A stretch of DNA of 9,921 nt from Pirellulales bacterium. Its GTDB lineage: Bacteria > Planctomycetota > Planctomycetia > Pirellulales > JAICIG01. Numbering within the stretch: position 1 is the first letter of the stretch; every line of letters begins with the position of its first letter. The translations under genes and the position numbers were made by a program. The stretch spans positions 1-9,921 of the forward strand of contig JAICIG010000297.1 in assembly GCA_025924495.1 (NCBI GenBank), written 5' to 3'. Under the pieces are notes generated by a model. It had not been told where the DNA came from. It did no database searches and saw only the letters and a list, made by a program, of their open reading frames with translations. Positions 1 to 7,703 of this stretch are shown here, piece after piece.

Positions 1-1
1 G

Positions 2-1063
2 CTCGGCAATCGCGAAGTGCTGGCCGACAAGGAGCGGATTGAAGTCATTCCGCCGAGTTGGCGCCGCGATCTGTCGCGCGAGATCGACCTGATCGAAGAA
101 GTCGCTCGCATTCACGGCTACGAAGCCATCCCCGAGGACGTCAGCGTGCCGATGGCCCGTTCGGCTCGCAGCGATCAAGATCGCGTGCTGAGCGTGATTC
201 GCCAGACGCTCACGGCGGCCGGCTACGACGAGGCGCTGACGTTGAGCGCCGTCGAGGAAGACTGGTCGCAGGCATTCAGTCCGTGGACCGCGGAAGAGCC
301 GCTCGTTTCGCCGACGCCGATCCTGCGCCGCGCCGATCGGTTGCGCCGCAGCCTCGTGCCCAGCCTGCTAGGCGCGCGGCGAACGAACGAGACGCTGGCG
401 AACTCGACAATCGAGCTGTTCGAGATCGCCAAGGTCTATCTGCCCAAGCCCGGCTCATTGCCCGATGAGCAGCGGATGCTGGCGCTGACGAGCGGCGGCG
501 ATAATTTTTTCGCAGTCAAGGGTGCGCTCGAAACGCTGCTCGCCCGGCTCAATCCGGCAATCGAGCTGGAAGTGAGCGATGCGTCGTTCGATTTGTTCGC
601 CTCCGGCCGAGGTTGCGAACTCAAACTCAATGGCCGCCGGCTGGGCTTTCTCGGCGAAGTGAGCGAGCAGGGCCGGAAGCAGTTCGAGCTGCGCTCGCCA
701 ACCACCGTGGCCGAGCTGCGCGTCGATTTGCTGACGGAGATTGCCAAGCTGACGCCGCAGTACGTCGAGCTGCCCGCCTTCCCCGCGATCGGCCGCGACA
801 TCAATCTCGAACTGCCCGAAACGGTCCGCTGGGCGGATGTCGCTGCCGTTGTTCGCCATAGTTCCGGCGCTGCGCTGGAAGGGCTCGAGTTCAAGGAAAT
901 CTATCGCAACGACGCCTTGCGGGCTGCCAGCCGCAAGAGCATGCTCTTTTCCATCACGCTCCGTTCGCGCGAGGCCACGCTGACCAACGCGGAAGCCGAC
1001 GCCATCCGCGACCGCATTGTCTCTGCCTGCAGCGAGCGCTTCGGCGCCGTGCTGCGAGCCTAA
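2..1063 (+). CDS. pheT: Phenylalanine--tRNA ligase beta subunit, C-terminal part (5' end outside window)
   Basis: PheT forms the cytoplasmic alpha2-beta2 enzyme that charges tRNA-Phe with phenylalanine. The frame is already open at base 2, so the true start lies upstream; roughly 350 residues are present of a family usually near 700-800. The first part carries the end of the B5 domain, with the hallmark run PPSWRRDLSREIDLIEEVAR followed by IHGYEAIP. The catalytic-like core follows (LRRSLVPSLL, ELFEIAKVY, GFLGEVS). The last ~95 residues form the ferredoxin-fold anticodon-binding domain (FDX-ACB), starting near ELPAFPAIGRDINLEL and ending in LTNAEADAIRDRIV. The TAA stop is followed 4 bases later by an intrinsic terminator, so this is the last gene of its transcript. 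pheS is presumably upstream, outside the window. Identification is secure from motif order; the N-terminal tRNA-binding region cannot be assessed. Confidence 0.96.
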   Translation, partial: LGNREVLADKERIEVIPPSWRRDLSREIDLIEEVARIHGYEAIPEDVSVPMARSARSDQDRVLSVIRQTLTAAGYDEALTLSAVEEDWSQAFSPWTAEEPLVSPTPILRRADRLRRSLVPSLLGARRTNETLANSTIELFEIAKVYLPKPGSLPDEQRMLALTSGGDNFFAVKGALETLLARLNPAIELEVSDASFDLFASGRGCELKLNGRRLGFLGEVSEQGRKQFELRSPTTVAELRVDLLTEIAKLTPQYVELPAFPAIGRDINLELPETVRWADVAAVVRHSSGAALEGLEFKEIYRNDALRAASRKSMLFSITLRSREATLTNAEADAIRDRIVSACSERFGAVLRA

Positions 1064-1065
1064 GT

Positions 1066-1096
1066 CGCCTTTCGCTCTGCGAAAGGACGCTCTTTT
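1066..1096 (+). terminator. Intrinsic terminator after pheT
   Basis: Three bases after the pheT stop is a perfect 8-bp inverted repeat, CCTTTCGC (1068-1075) and GCGAAAGG (1079-1086), with a 3-base TCT loop. It can extend by two further pairs (1066-1067 with 1088-1089) across a bulged A. The T-rich run TCTTTT (1091-1096) follows. Position, stem strength and T tract all fit a Rho-independent terminator. The T tract is short and interrupted, so efficiency is uncertain. Confidence 0.7.
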
Positions 1097-1295
1097 CCGG
1101 AGCAAAGGATGACTATCTTGCGCCACTTGTCGATTTCCGATGCTCGGCAATATCCTCTTGATGTTCGCTGCGATAGAAGCGAGGCCCCTTGCACGACGGG
1201 CGTGACATACCTCATCGCGTCTGGCAAAATGCCGTCGATGCGCTTGGCAACGTTCGGCATGGCAGCCGCGTTATTGCGCCGGGCGACAAGGAAGC

Positions 1296-1301
1296 GAGGA
1301 G
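1296..1301 (+). promoter_or_regulatory. Ribosome binding site that decides the start at 1310
   Basis: GAGGAG, 8 bases before the ATG at 1310, is a strong Shine-Dalgarno match. The longer in-frame start at 1109 would add 67 residues with no homologous look and place the start only 13 bases after the pheT terminator. Confidence 0.6.
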
Positions 1302-1309
1302 CTCGCCCG

Positions 1310-1801
1310 ATGGCGACGAACATCGAGACGGACGAAGAACGGCAGTTGCTGGAAACGCTGGCGAAGGTCGAGGCCTTGTTCGCCGACACGGGCTTCGCAG
1401 GCGAACGTCATGCTGCGGCCAATGCCATCGAGCGAATCCGCGAGCGGTTGCAGCGATTGCAGACCGAAGACAAGCCGATCGAGATGCAATTTTCCATGCC
1501 CGACGTCTGGTCGCGCAAATTGTTCATGGCGCTGTTGCGGCGCTACGACGTTCGACCATACCGCTATTCAGGCCAGCGGCGCACGACGGTCATGGCTCGC
1601 CTTCCAAAACGGTTTGTCGACGAAACGCTGTGGCCAGAATTCTCGCAGCTCAATAAAGCGCTTTGGCATCACCTGGATGCCGTTACCGACCGGCTGATCA
1701 AGGCCGGCATCTTTGCTGACAATTCTGATGCTGAAACGCGCGCCGAGGCCGAGGCGCTGCCTGATCCGCGAAAAGATTCGCCGCCCGCCAAACCGAAATG
1801 A
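1310..1801 (+). CDS. Hypothetical protein, charged and helical, coupled to the sulfatase
   Basis: A predicted cytoplasmic protein of 163 residues with no signal peptide or membrane segment. I do not recognise it with confidence. The N-terminal third (about residues 7-45) is a charged helix-rich stretch, ETLAKVEALFADTGFAGER followed by AAANAIERIRERLQ. Its pattern of K-x-x-A-L, acidic residues and an alanine-rich second helix is reminiscent of DUF2786-type helical hairpins; this is only a resemblance. The middle (about residues 60-130) has an aromatic and basic segment (MPDVWSRKLFMALLRRYDVR, then YRYSGQRRTTVMARLPKRF), which could be a small alpha/beta domain binding nucleic acid or protein. The C-terminus is a low-complexity Glu/Ala/Pro/Lys tail. 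The start was chosen for its GAGGAG site. Its TGA overlaps the sulfatase ATG as ATGA, indicating translational coupling. Function is not assigned. Confidence 0.75.
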   Translation: MATNIETDEERQLLETLAKVEALFADTGFAGERHAAANAIERIRERLQRLQTEDKPIEMQFSMPDVWSRKLFMALLRRYDVRPYRYSGQRRTTVMARLPKRFVDETLWPEFSQLNKALWHHLDAVTDRLIKAGIFADNSDAETRAEAEALPDPRKDSPPAKPK

Positions 1802-3579
1802 ATAGTATGATGAAGACGATCAGCGTCTTGGCCTTTCAACGTAGAGACCTTCACCGTTTGCTTGTCGCGATCGCGGCCTGCATCGGTTCAGCGTTCGGCT
1901 TGCCGCCGTTCGCCAGCGGCGCACCGCCCCAAGCAGGCAGCCGTCCGAATATCGTCGTCATCATGTCCGACGATATGGGATACTCTGACCTGGGCTGCTA
2001 CGGCGGCGAGATCGAAACGCCGAATCTTGATGCCCTGGCTGCCGGCGGATTGCGGTTCACGCAGTTCTACAACACGGCCCGCTGCTGTCCGACGCGGGCG
2101 GCGCTGCTCACCGGCTTGTATTCGCATCAGGCGGGCGTCGGACACATGATGGAAGACCGCGGCCCTGAGTTTCCGGGCTATCGCGGCGACTTGAATCGCA
2201 ACTGCCTCACGTTCGCTGAGGTGTTGAAGCCGGCTGGCTACCGCGCCTACATGGCCGGCAAATGGCATGTCACCCGGCATGTAGCGCCGGAGGGGCCGAA
2301 GCACAACTGGCCGCTGGCGCGCGGCTTCGACCGCTTCTATGGCATGATCTCGGGCGGCGGCAGCTTCTACGATCCCTATACGCTTGCCCGCGACAACCGC
2401 CAGATTTCCCCCTACGCCGATCCCGAGTATCAGCCCCAGACCTATTACTTCACCGATGCCATCACCGACCATGCCGTGCGGTTCATCGCCGAGCATCAGC
2501 GGCAACATGCAGACAAACCATTCTTCATGTACGTGGCGTACACAGCGGCTCACTGGCCCATGCACGCGCTGGCCGAAGATGTCGCCAGGTACCGCGGCAA
2601 GTACGACGGGGGCTACGAGCCGATCCGCCGCGCCCGGCTGGCCAAAGCCGCCAAGCTCGGCCTGATCGACGCCGAGCAGGGGCTCTCGCCGCAGTCCGAA
2701 GCCTGGGACGCGGTCGAGAACAAAGAGCGCGAAACGGCCTGTATGGAAGTCTATGCTGCGATGGTCGATCGCATGGATCAGGGCATTGGCAAGATCGTCG
2801 CGGAGTTGAAAAGCGCCGGCCGGTTCGATGACACGTTGATTTTCTTTCTGCAAGATAACGGCGGCTGTGCCGAACCGATGGGACGCGGCCCGACGAAAAA
2901 CCGGCTCGACGGCCGGCGGTCCGAGCGCCCGACGCTGGCGCCCCTGGCGGCCGACGCGCTGCCCAACGGACTCGTGCCGCCGCAAACGCGCGACGGCTAC
3001 CCGGTGCGGCAGGGGCCGAATGTCATCCCGGGCCCGGCCGATACTTATGTCGCCTATGGCCGCGGCTGGGCGAATGTCTCGAACACGCCGTTCCGCGAAT
3101 ACAAGCATTGGGTGCACGAAGGAGGCATCAGCACGCCGCTGATCGTGCATTGGCCCAAGGGCATTGCCGCCCAGGGAGAATTGCGCCGTCAGCCGGGGCA
3201 TTTGATCGACATCATGGCCACTTGCATCGACGTGGCCGGCGCTGCATACCCTAAACAGCGCGGCGAACACGCCATTGCGCCGCTGGAAGGCAAAAGTTTG
3301 TTGCCGGCGCTCGCCGACCGGCCGCTCGAGCGCGACGCGATCTATTGGGAGCATGAAGGCAACCGCGCGGTGCGCTCCGGCAATTGGAAGCTCGTCGCCA
3401 AAGGCCCCGGCGGCGCCTGGGAGCTTTATGACATTCGCACCGACCGCGTCGAAGCCAACGATCTAGCGGCCAAGTATCCCGACAAAGCACGAGAGCTCGT
3501 CGCCAAGTGGGAAGCGTGGGCCACGCGCGCCAAAGTATTGCCGTGGGTTTGGAAACCGGCGTATGAGCCGGCGCGATAA
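1798..3579 (+). CDS. Exported sulfatase (arylsulfatase-type, formylglycine-dependent)
   Basis: A 593-residue type I sulfatase that hydrolyses sulfate esters, most likely on sulfated polysaccharides or aryl substrates outside the cytoplasm. The N-terminus has a basic region (QRRDLHR, 14-20), a hydrophobic core (about 21-35) and a plausible cleavage site after ASGA near residue 42. The metal ligands are in MSDDMGYSD (D58, D59). The sulfatase signature CCPTRAALLTG begins at C96; C96 would be converted to formylglycine by a formylglycine-generating enzyme, and R100 stabilises it. Other conserved elements are GKWH (K155, H157), an AAHWPMH segment (250-256), QDNGG (D353, N354, metal ligands) and the C-terminal EYKHWVHEGGISTPLIVHWP block (434-453). 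Length and motif order resemble Pseudomonas AtsA-like arylsulfatases; the exact subfamily and substrate cannot be read from sequence alone. The start overlaps the stop of the preceding gene and lacks a good Shine-Dalgarno; ATGs at 1807 and 1810 are possible alternatives. Confidence 0.93.
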   Translation: MNSMMKTISVLAFQRRDLHRLLVAIAACIGSAFGLPPFASGAPPQAGSRPNIVVIMSDDMGYSDLGCYGGEIETPNLDALAAGGLRFTQFYNTARCCPTRAALLTGLYSHQAGVGHMMEDRGPEFPGYRGDLNRNCLTFAEVLKPAGYRAYMAGKWHVTRHVAPEGPKHNWPLARGFDRFYGMISGGGSFYDPYTLARDNRQISPYADPEYQPQTYYFTDAITDHAVRFIAEHQRQHADKPFFMYVAYTAAHWPMHALAEDVARYRGKYDGGYEPIRRARLAKAAKLGLIDAEQGLSPQSEAWDAVENKERETACMEVYAAMVDRMDQGIGKIVAELKSAGRFDDTLIFFLQDNGGCAEPMGRGPTKNRLDGRRSERPTLAPLAADALPNGLVPPQTRDGYPVRQGPNVIPGPADTYVAYGRGWANVSNTPFREYKHWVHEGGISTPLIVHWPKGIAAQGELRRQPGHLIDIMATCIDVAGAAYPKQRGEHAIAPLEGKSLLPALADRPLERDAIYWEHEGNRAVRSGNWKLVAKGPGGAWELYDIRTDRVEANDLAAKYPDKARELVAKWEAWATRAKVLPWVWKPAYEPAR

Positions 3580-3608
3580 CTGGCGACGTGCTCTTCCCAT
3601 GGCGAGCG

Positions 3609-3624
3609 GGGGACGTTAGTCCCC
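3609..3624 (+). repeat. Perfect hairpin downstream of the sulfatase
   Basis: GGGGAC (3609-3614) and GTCCCC (3619-3624) form a perfect 6-bp stem around a GTTA loop, 29 bases after the sulfatase stop. No T tract follows, so it is not a classical intrinsic terminator. It could protect the transcript 3' end or be a copy of a dispersed intergenic palindrome. Confidence 0.5.
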
Positions 3625-3664
3625 TGTTCGTCTGATGGCGCGGAAACGGATGTTCGCCGTTACG

Positions 3665-3712
3665 CGTTCCTTGGGGACCGGCGACCTGGGAAGGTCGCCC
3701 CACGAAGGAACG
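3665..3712. repeat. Nested imperfect palindrome (REP-like)
   Basis: The inner arms GGCGACC (3680-3686) and GGTCGCC (3693-3699) are perfect 7-mers around a 6-base loop. The outer arms CGTTCCTT (3665-3672) and AAGGAACG (3705-3712) are perfect 8-mers. A GGGG (3673-3676) and CCCC (3698-3701) pair could compete with part of the inner stem. The whole could form a long stem-loop in RNA or a cruciform in DNA. The layout is typical of dispersed extragenic palindromes, but no second copy is present in this window. Confidence 0.5.
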
Positions 3713-3838
3713 TAGCCCGACGAAGGAAGGTCGCTGTATGACTGCGATGGGCCGTTGGGCGAGGATACTACGACATGGAGGCTGAAGCGTCCGCGTCGCC
3801 GGCTATTGTTTCCGCCGGCAACCAGCCGAAAACTTTTG

Positions 3839-3868
3839 TTGACTTAACGATTCCGGCCCGATCAAAAT
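3839..3868 (+). promoter_or_regulatory. Candidate sigma-70-type promoter for the DUF1501 gene
   Basis: TTGACT (3839-3844; 5 of 6 to TTGACA) is separated by 18 bases from CAAAAT (3863-3868; 4 of 6 to TATAAT). This is the best such pair in the gap and lies about 90 bases before the start codon. It is a prediction by eye; planctomycete promoters are poorly characterised. Confidence 0.35.
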
Positions 3869-3957
3869 AGGGGCACGGAATACCTGCCTCGCTCGCCCGC
3901 CAGAACAGCCATCCCCGGGGCGAGCCTGAAGTTGCACGCCGGAGAGGAGCACGCGCC

Positions 3958-5352
3958 ATGAATCGCCCCGTGAAACGCTGCCCTGGTCCCGTTTCCCGCC
4001 GTAGTTTTTTGCAAGCCGGCGCCTTGGGCGTGGGCGGTTTGGGCCTCGCCGATCTGCTGCGGTTGCGGGCGGAGGCGAGCACGGCCGGCAAGGCCCCCGA
4101 TACTTCGATCATTTTCGTGTGGTTGCCCGGCGGGCCGCCGCACATGGATACGTACGACCTGAAGCCCGACGCGCCGGCCGAGTATCGCGGCGTGTTTCGG
4201 CCGATCTCGACGAATGTTTCGGACCTGGACGTCTGCGAGCTGTTCCCGCTGCATGCGCGCTGTGCTGATAAGTACAATCTGGTCCGCTCGATCGCTCACG
4301 AGTTCGCCGATCACGGCGGGGGCCATAAGCGGTTTCTCACCGGGCGGCTGCCCGCCGAACCGGCCGGGTTCGTCAACGACGCACCGTGCGTGGGTTCGAT
4401 CGTGGCCAAGATGCGCGAGCAGCGCAGCGTCGGCGTGCCGAACTACGTGGCGGGCGCCGACAACGGCCGGACGGGCGTCGACGTGTTCAGCTTCGGGGCC
4501 GCCTACTTGGGCTCAGCCTACACGCCGTTCATCGTCGGCGGCGATCCGAGTGCATCCGAATTCAAAGTGCAAAACCTGTCACTGGCGCCTGAGATGGCAG
4601 GGCGGCTCGACAACCGCGTCCAGTTGCTTAGCGGCTTCGACCGTTTGCGCCGCGAGGTCGATAAGAGCGGCGCGATGGACGCGATGGATAAGTTCAATCG
4701 CCGTGCGATCGAGCTGTTGATGAGCGACAAGGCCCGCAACGCCTTCGATCTTTCGCAGGAAGACTCGCGAGTGCGCGAGCGATACGGCATGCACGCCTAT
4801 GGCCAGCGGGCTTTGATGGCTCGTCGCCTCGTCGAAGCCGGTTGCAGCTTCGTGACGATGGTCATGGAGAATCCGCTGCCGGGCAAGCCGCTGCCGACCG
4901 GCGTGATTTACAATTGGGATTCGCACGCCGTGAACGGTCATATCTTCGACGATGCGCAGGTGCGGTTCCCGCTCTACGATCAGGCGGTCACGGCGCTGGT
5001 CGAAGACATCTACGCTCGGGGCCTCGACAGGAAGGTGATGCTTGTCGTCACGGGCGAGTTCGGCCGCACGCCGCGCGTGGAAAACTTCAACGGCCGACCA
5101 GGCCGCGATCACTGGCCCAACGCCATGTCGCTACTCGTTTGCGGCGGCGGGATGCGGACCGGCCAGGTCATCGGATCGACGAATCCGAAAGGGGAGCATC
5201 CGCAAGATCGCCCGCTCACGCCCAACGACCTGTGGGCGACGGTCTATCGGCATTTGGGCATCGACTACGAAGCCAGCTTCCCCGACCACAACGGCCGCCC
5301 GATGCCGATTCTGCCATTCGGCGCTCCGATCAGCGAATTGCTGCCCGCCTAA
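3958..5352 (+). CDS. DUF1501 domain-containing protein, Tat-exported
   Basis: A 464-residue member of the DUF1501 family, which is abundant in planctomycetes and thought to share the alkaline phosphatase/sulfatase fold; its reaction is not established. The N-terminus has a twin-arginine signal (SRRSFLQAG, R14-R15) and a glycine/leucine-rich hydrophobic stretch to about residue 40, so it is probably exported folded. Family landmarks: FVWLPGGPPHMDTYDLKPDA (53-72), HEFADHGGGHKRFLTGRLP (114-132), NWDSHAVNGHIFDD (319-332), VVTGEFGRTPR (363-373), GRDHWPNAMSLLVCGGGM (382-399) and NPKGEHPQDRPLTPNDLWAT (409-428). The His/Asp clusters are candidate metal ligands. Start supported by GAGAGGAG, 8 bases upstream. 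In planctomycetes DUF1501 genes usually sit beside DUF1549/DUF1553 cytochrome genes; here the upstream neighbour is a sulfatase instead. The full family length appears present. Confidence 0.92.
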   Translation: MNRPVKRCPGPVSRRSFLQAGALGVGGLGLADLLRLRAEASTAGKAPDTSIIFVWLPGGPPHMDTYDLKPDAPAEYRGVFRPISTNVSDLDVCELFPLHARCADKYNLVRSIAHEFADHGGGHKRFLTGRLPAEPAGFVNDAPCVGSIVAKMREQRSVGVPNYVAGADNGRTGVDVFSFGAAYLGSAYTPFIVGGDPSASEFKVQNLSLAPEMAGRLDNRVQLLSGFDRLRREVDKSGAMDAMDKFNRRAIELLMSDKARNAFDLSQEDSRVRERYGMHAYGQRALMARRLVEAGCSFVTMVMENPLPGKPLPTGVIYNWDSHAVNGHIFDDAQVRFPLYDQAVTALVEDIYARGLDRKVMLVVTGEFGRTPRVENFNGRPGRDHWPNAMSLLVCGGGMRTGQVIGSTNPKGEHPQDRPLTPNDLWATVYRHLGIDYEASFPDHNGRPMPILPFGAPISELLPA

Positions 5353-5388
5353 CTGCGGCGATGATTCAAGGTCTCTCGTCCGCTTCCA

Positions 5389-5421
5389 GGAGGACGGAAG
5401 GCCGCGGCGCTTGCGTCCTCC
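5389..5421. terminator. Possible terminator hairpin between convergent genes
   Basis: In the 91-base gap between the convergent DUF1501 and peroxiredoxin genes, GGAGGACG (5389-5396) and CGTCCTCC (5414-5421) form a perfect 8-bp inverted repeat. The loop is 17 bases and contains the palindrome GCCGCGGC. The position suits a bidirectional terminator, but neither side has a T tract. Confidence 0.35.
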
Positions 5422-5443
5422 CGGTCGCGGTCGCCATGGGCGG

Positions 5444-5974
5444 CTATTTCTTGGCGACGCCCAGTTCCTTCAGCTTGGCGGCGACGTCTTTACCGTGTTC
5501 GGCCGCCTTGACGCCTTTATCGATATAGAGAATCTTGCCGTCTTCGCCGATATAGAAGGTCCAACGGAAGGGAAGCTCTCGCTCGGCGTTCACGACGCCG
5601 TAGGCTTCGGCGACTTTTTTGGTCGGGTCGCTCAAGATGGGATAATCAAGCTCGAGTTTCTTGGCGAACCGGGCGTTCGTCTCCTCATCGTCGCAGCTCG
5701 CGGTGAAATAAGCTGCATCATAAGCCCGAATGTCCTTGCCGTTCTCACGGAACGACTTGCACTCGGCCGTTCAGCCCCCGGTGAACGCCTTGGGGAACCA
5801 GGCCAGCACGACGACCTGTTTGCCTTTATAGTCGGCGAGCGAATAGGTTTTGCCGTCGCTTCCTTTCAAAGAAAACTGAGGCGCCTGGTCGCCGACTTTC
5901 AATTCGGCGGCTGGGCCCAGCGAGGCTGACAATGCCAGGCCCGCCATGGCCAGGCAAAACACACGTTTCTTCAT
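5444..5974 (-). CDS. Exported peroxiredoxin, probable selenoprotein (in-frame TGA = selenocysteine)
   Basis: A 176-residue thioredoxin-fold peroxiredoxin (AhpC/TSA, BCP-like), which reduces peroxides through an attacking Cys or Sec. The frame runs from ATG (5974) to TAG (5444) with one interruption, a TGA at 5771-5773 (residue 68). Residues 61-68 read P-K-A-F-T-G-G-(TGA), the family motif PxxxTxxC with TGA at the peroxidatic position. TAECKSF follows, making C72 a possible resolving cysteine; C94 is the other nearby thiol. Downstream landmarks are ELDYPILSDPTKKVAEAYGV (108-127) and the conserved Arg in PFRWTFYIGEDGKI (R137). Residues 1 to about 23 form a Sec-type signal peptide (KKR, hydrophobic core, SLGPAA), so it probably acts in the periplasm. 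The start is supported by AGGAG, 8 bases upstream. A SECIS-like stem-loop follows the TGA. A nonsense mutant or sequence error is less likely but not excluded. Split annotation would give a useless 67-residue protein and a fragment with no proper start. Confidence 0.85.
5726..5766 (-). promoter_or_regulatory. Putative bacterial SECIS element (selenocysteine insertion stem-loop)
   Basis: Read on the minus strand after the TGA. Upper stem: GUCGUUC (bases 15-21 after TGA) pairs with GAACGGC (27-33), 7 bp with one G-U pair, at 5738-5756. The apical loop is CGUGA. Lower stem: CCGAGUG (5-11) pairs with CAUUCGG (39-45), 7 bp with one G-U pair, across an internal loop CAA/AAGGA. Known bacterial SECIS elements have a short apical loop with a G in its first two positions, about 16-37 bases after the UGA; here the G is in position 2 and 21 bases separate UGA from loop. 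The loop GU recalls the G and U read by SelB in E. coli fdhF. Found by eye, without an energy calculation. Confidence 0.7.
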
Positions 5975-5982
5975 GCATTACA

Positions 5983-5987
5983 CTCCT
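5983..5987 (-). promoter_or_regulatory. Ribosome binding site of the peroxiredoxin
   Basis: AGGAG on the minus strand, 8 bases before the ATG at 5974. It supports active translation of the gene and the signal-peptide start. Confidence 0.6.
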
Positions 5988-6176
5988 GAAGTAGCGTAAA
6001 CCGCGGTAGAAAACACAACATCCAAACGCCGCCACCTTACCACGGCCGCCTGGTTGCGTCCAATTTTGAGCGCCGGCAAGAGCGAGCCACGCGTTCGGGC
6101 AAATTCAAGAACCAGAAGCCGCGCGCGGCAGCCAACTGGCGGGCAACGCCGCTAAACAAATGAGCGAAGCGTTCTG

Positions 6177-6200
6177 AACAGCATCGCGCGGCCTGCTGTT
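6177..6200 (-). terminator. Hairpin downstream of the Gfo/Idh/MocA gene
   Basis: AACAGCA and TGCTGTT are perfect 7-base arms around a 10-base GC-rich loop, about 36 bases past the oxidoreductase stop on the minus strand. Only a weak T stretch is nearby, so it may terminate or merely stabilise the message. The rest of the 262-base gap (5975-6236) shows no gene and no convincing promoter. Confidence 0.35.
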
Positions 6201-6236
6201 TGCAAGTAACCGCGCCCGCTGTTCCAACACGCAGAT

Positions 6237-7607
<1,371 letters not shown>

Positions 7608-7703
7608 TTATCGAAGACCCTTCCGAAAAAAACGAATAAGAGTGCCTGCAGGCAGACTTCTATGATAGTTGCCGCGAGCAAACTTGCGAGGCGCCCCAGA
7701 AAA

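Larger units (their letters stand above)
3580..3957 (+). other. 378-base intergenic region with inverted repeats and a candidate promoter
   Basis: No credible gene was found here on either strand; the open frames lack ribosome binding sites and family-like sequence. The first 150 bases hold two perfect hairpins, a nested palindrome and a short direct repeat (ACGAAGGAA at 3702-3710 and 3720-3728, 18 bases apart). The second half carries a candidate promoter and the ribosome binding site of the DUF1501 gene (GAGAGGAG, 3942-3949). Confidence 0.6.

Noticed and set aside
455..1150. 231-residue minus-strand open frame
   Set aside because: Antisense to pheT and crosses its terminator.
1109..1309. 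Longer N-terminus for the 1310-1801 gene
   Set aside because: No ribosome binding site at 1109 and unconvincing protein sequence; a strong GAGGAG precedes 1310.
1888..3354. Long 488-residue open frame on the minus strand
   Set aside because: It is antisense to the sulfatase, whose catalytic motifs are all present. The antisense translation has no recognisable family and is rich in Arg, as expected for a GC-rich shadow frame.
3768..4326. Minus-strand open frames upstream of the DUF1501 gene
   Set aside because: They overlap the DUF1501 start and its promoter region antisense; sequence is low-complexity and without start signals.
5042..5929. 295-residue plus-strand open frame
   Set aside because: It runs out of frame through the DUF1501 3' end and then antisense through the peroxiredoxin; no ribosome binding site and no family-like sequence.
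5444..5974. Calling the peroxiredoxin a pseudogene or two separate small genes
   Set aside because: Everything except the one TGA is intact. The TGA replaces the catalytic Cys and is followed by a SECIS-like hairpin. The downstream part has no proper start codon or ribosome binding site.
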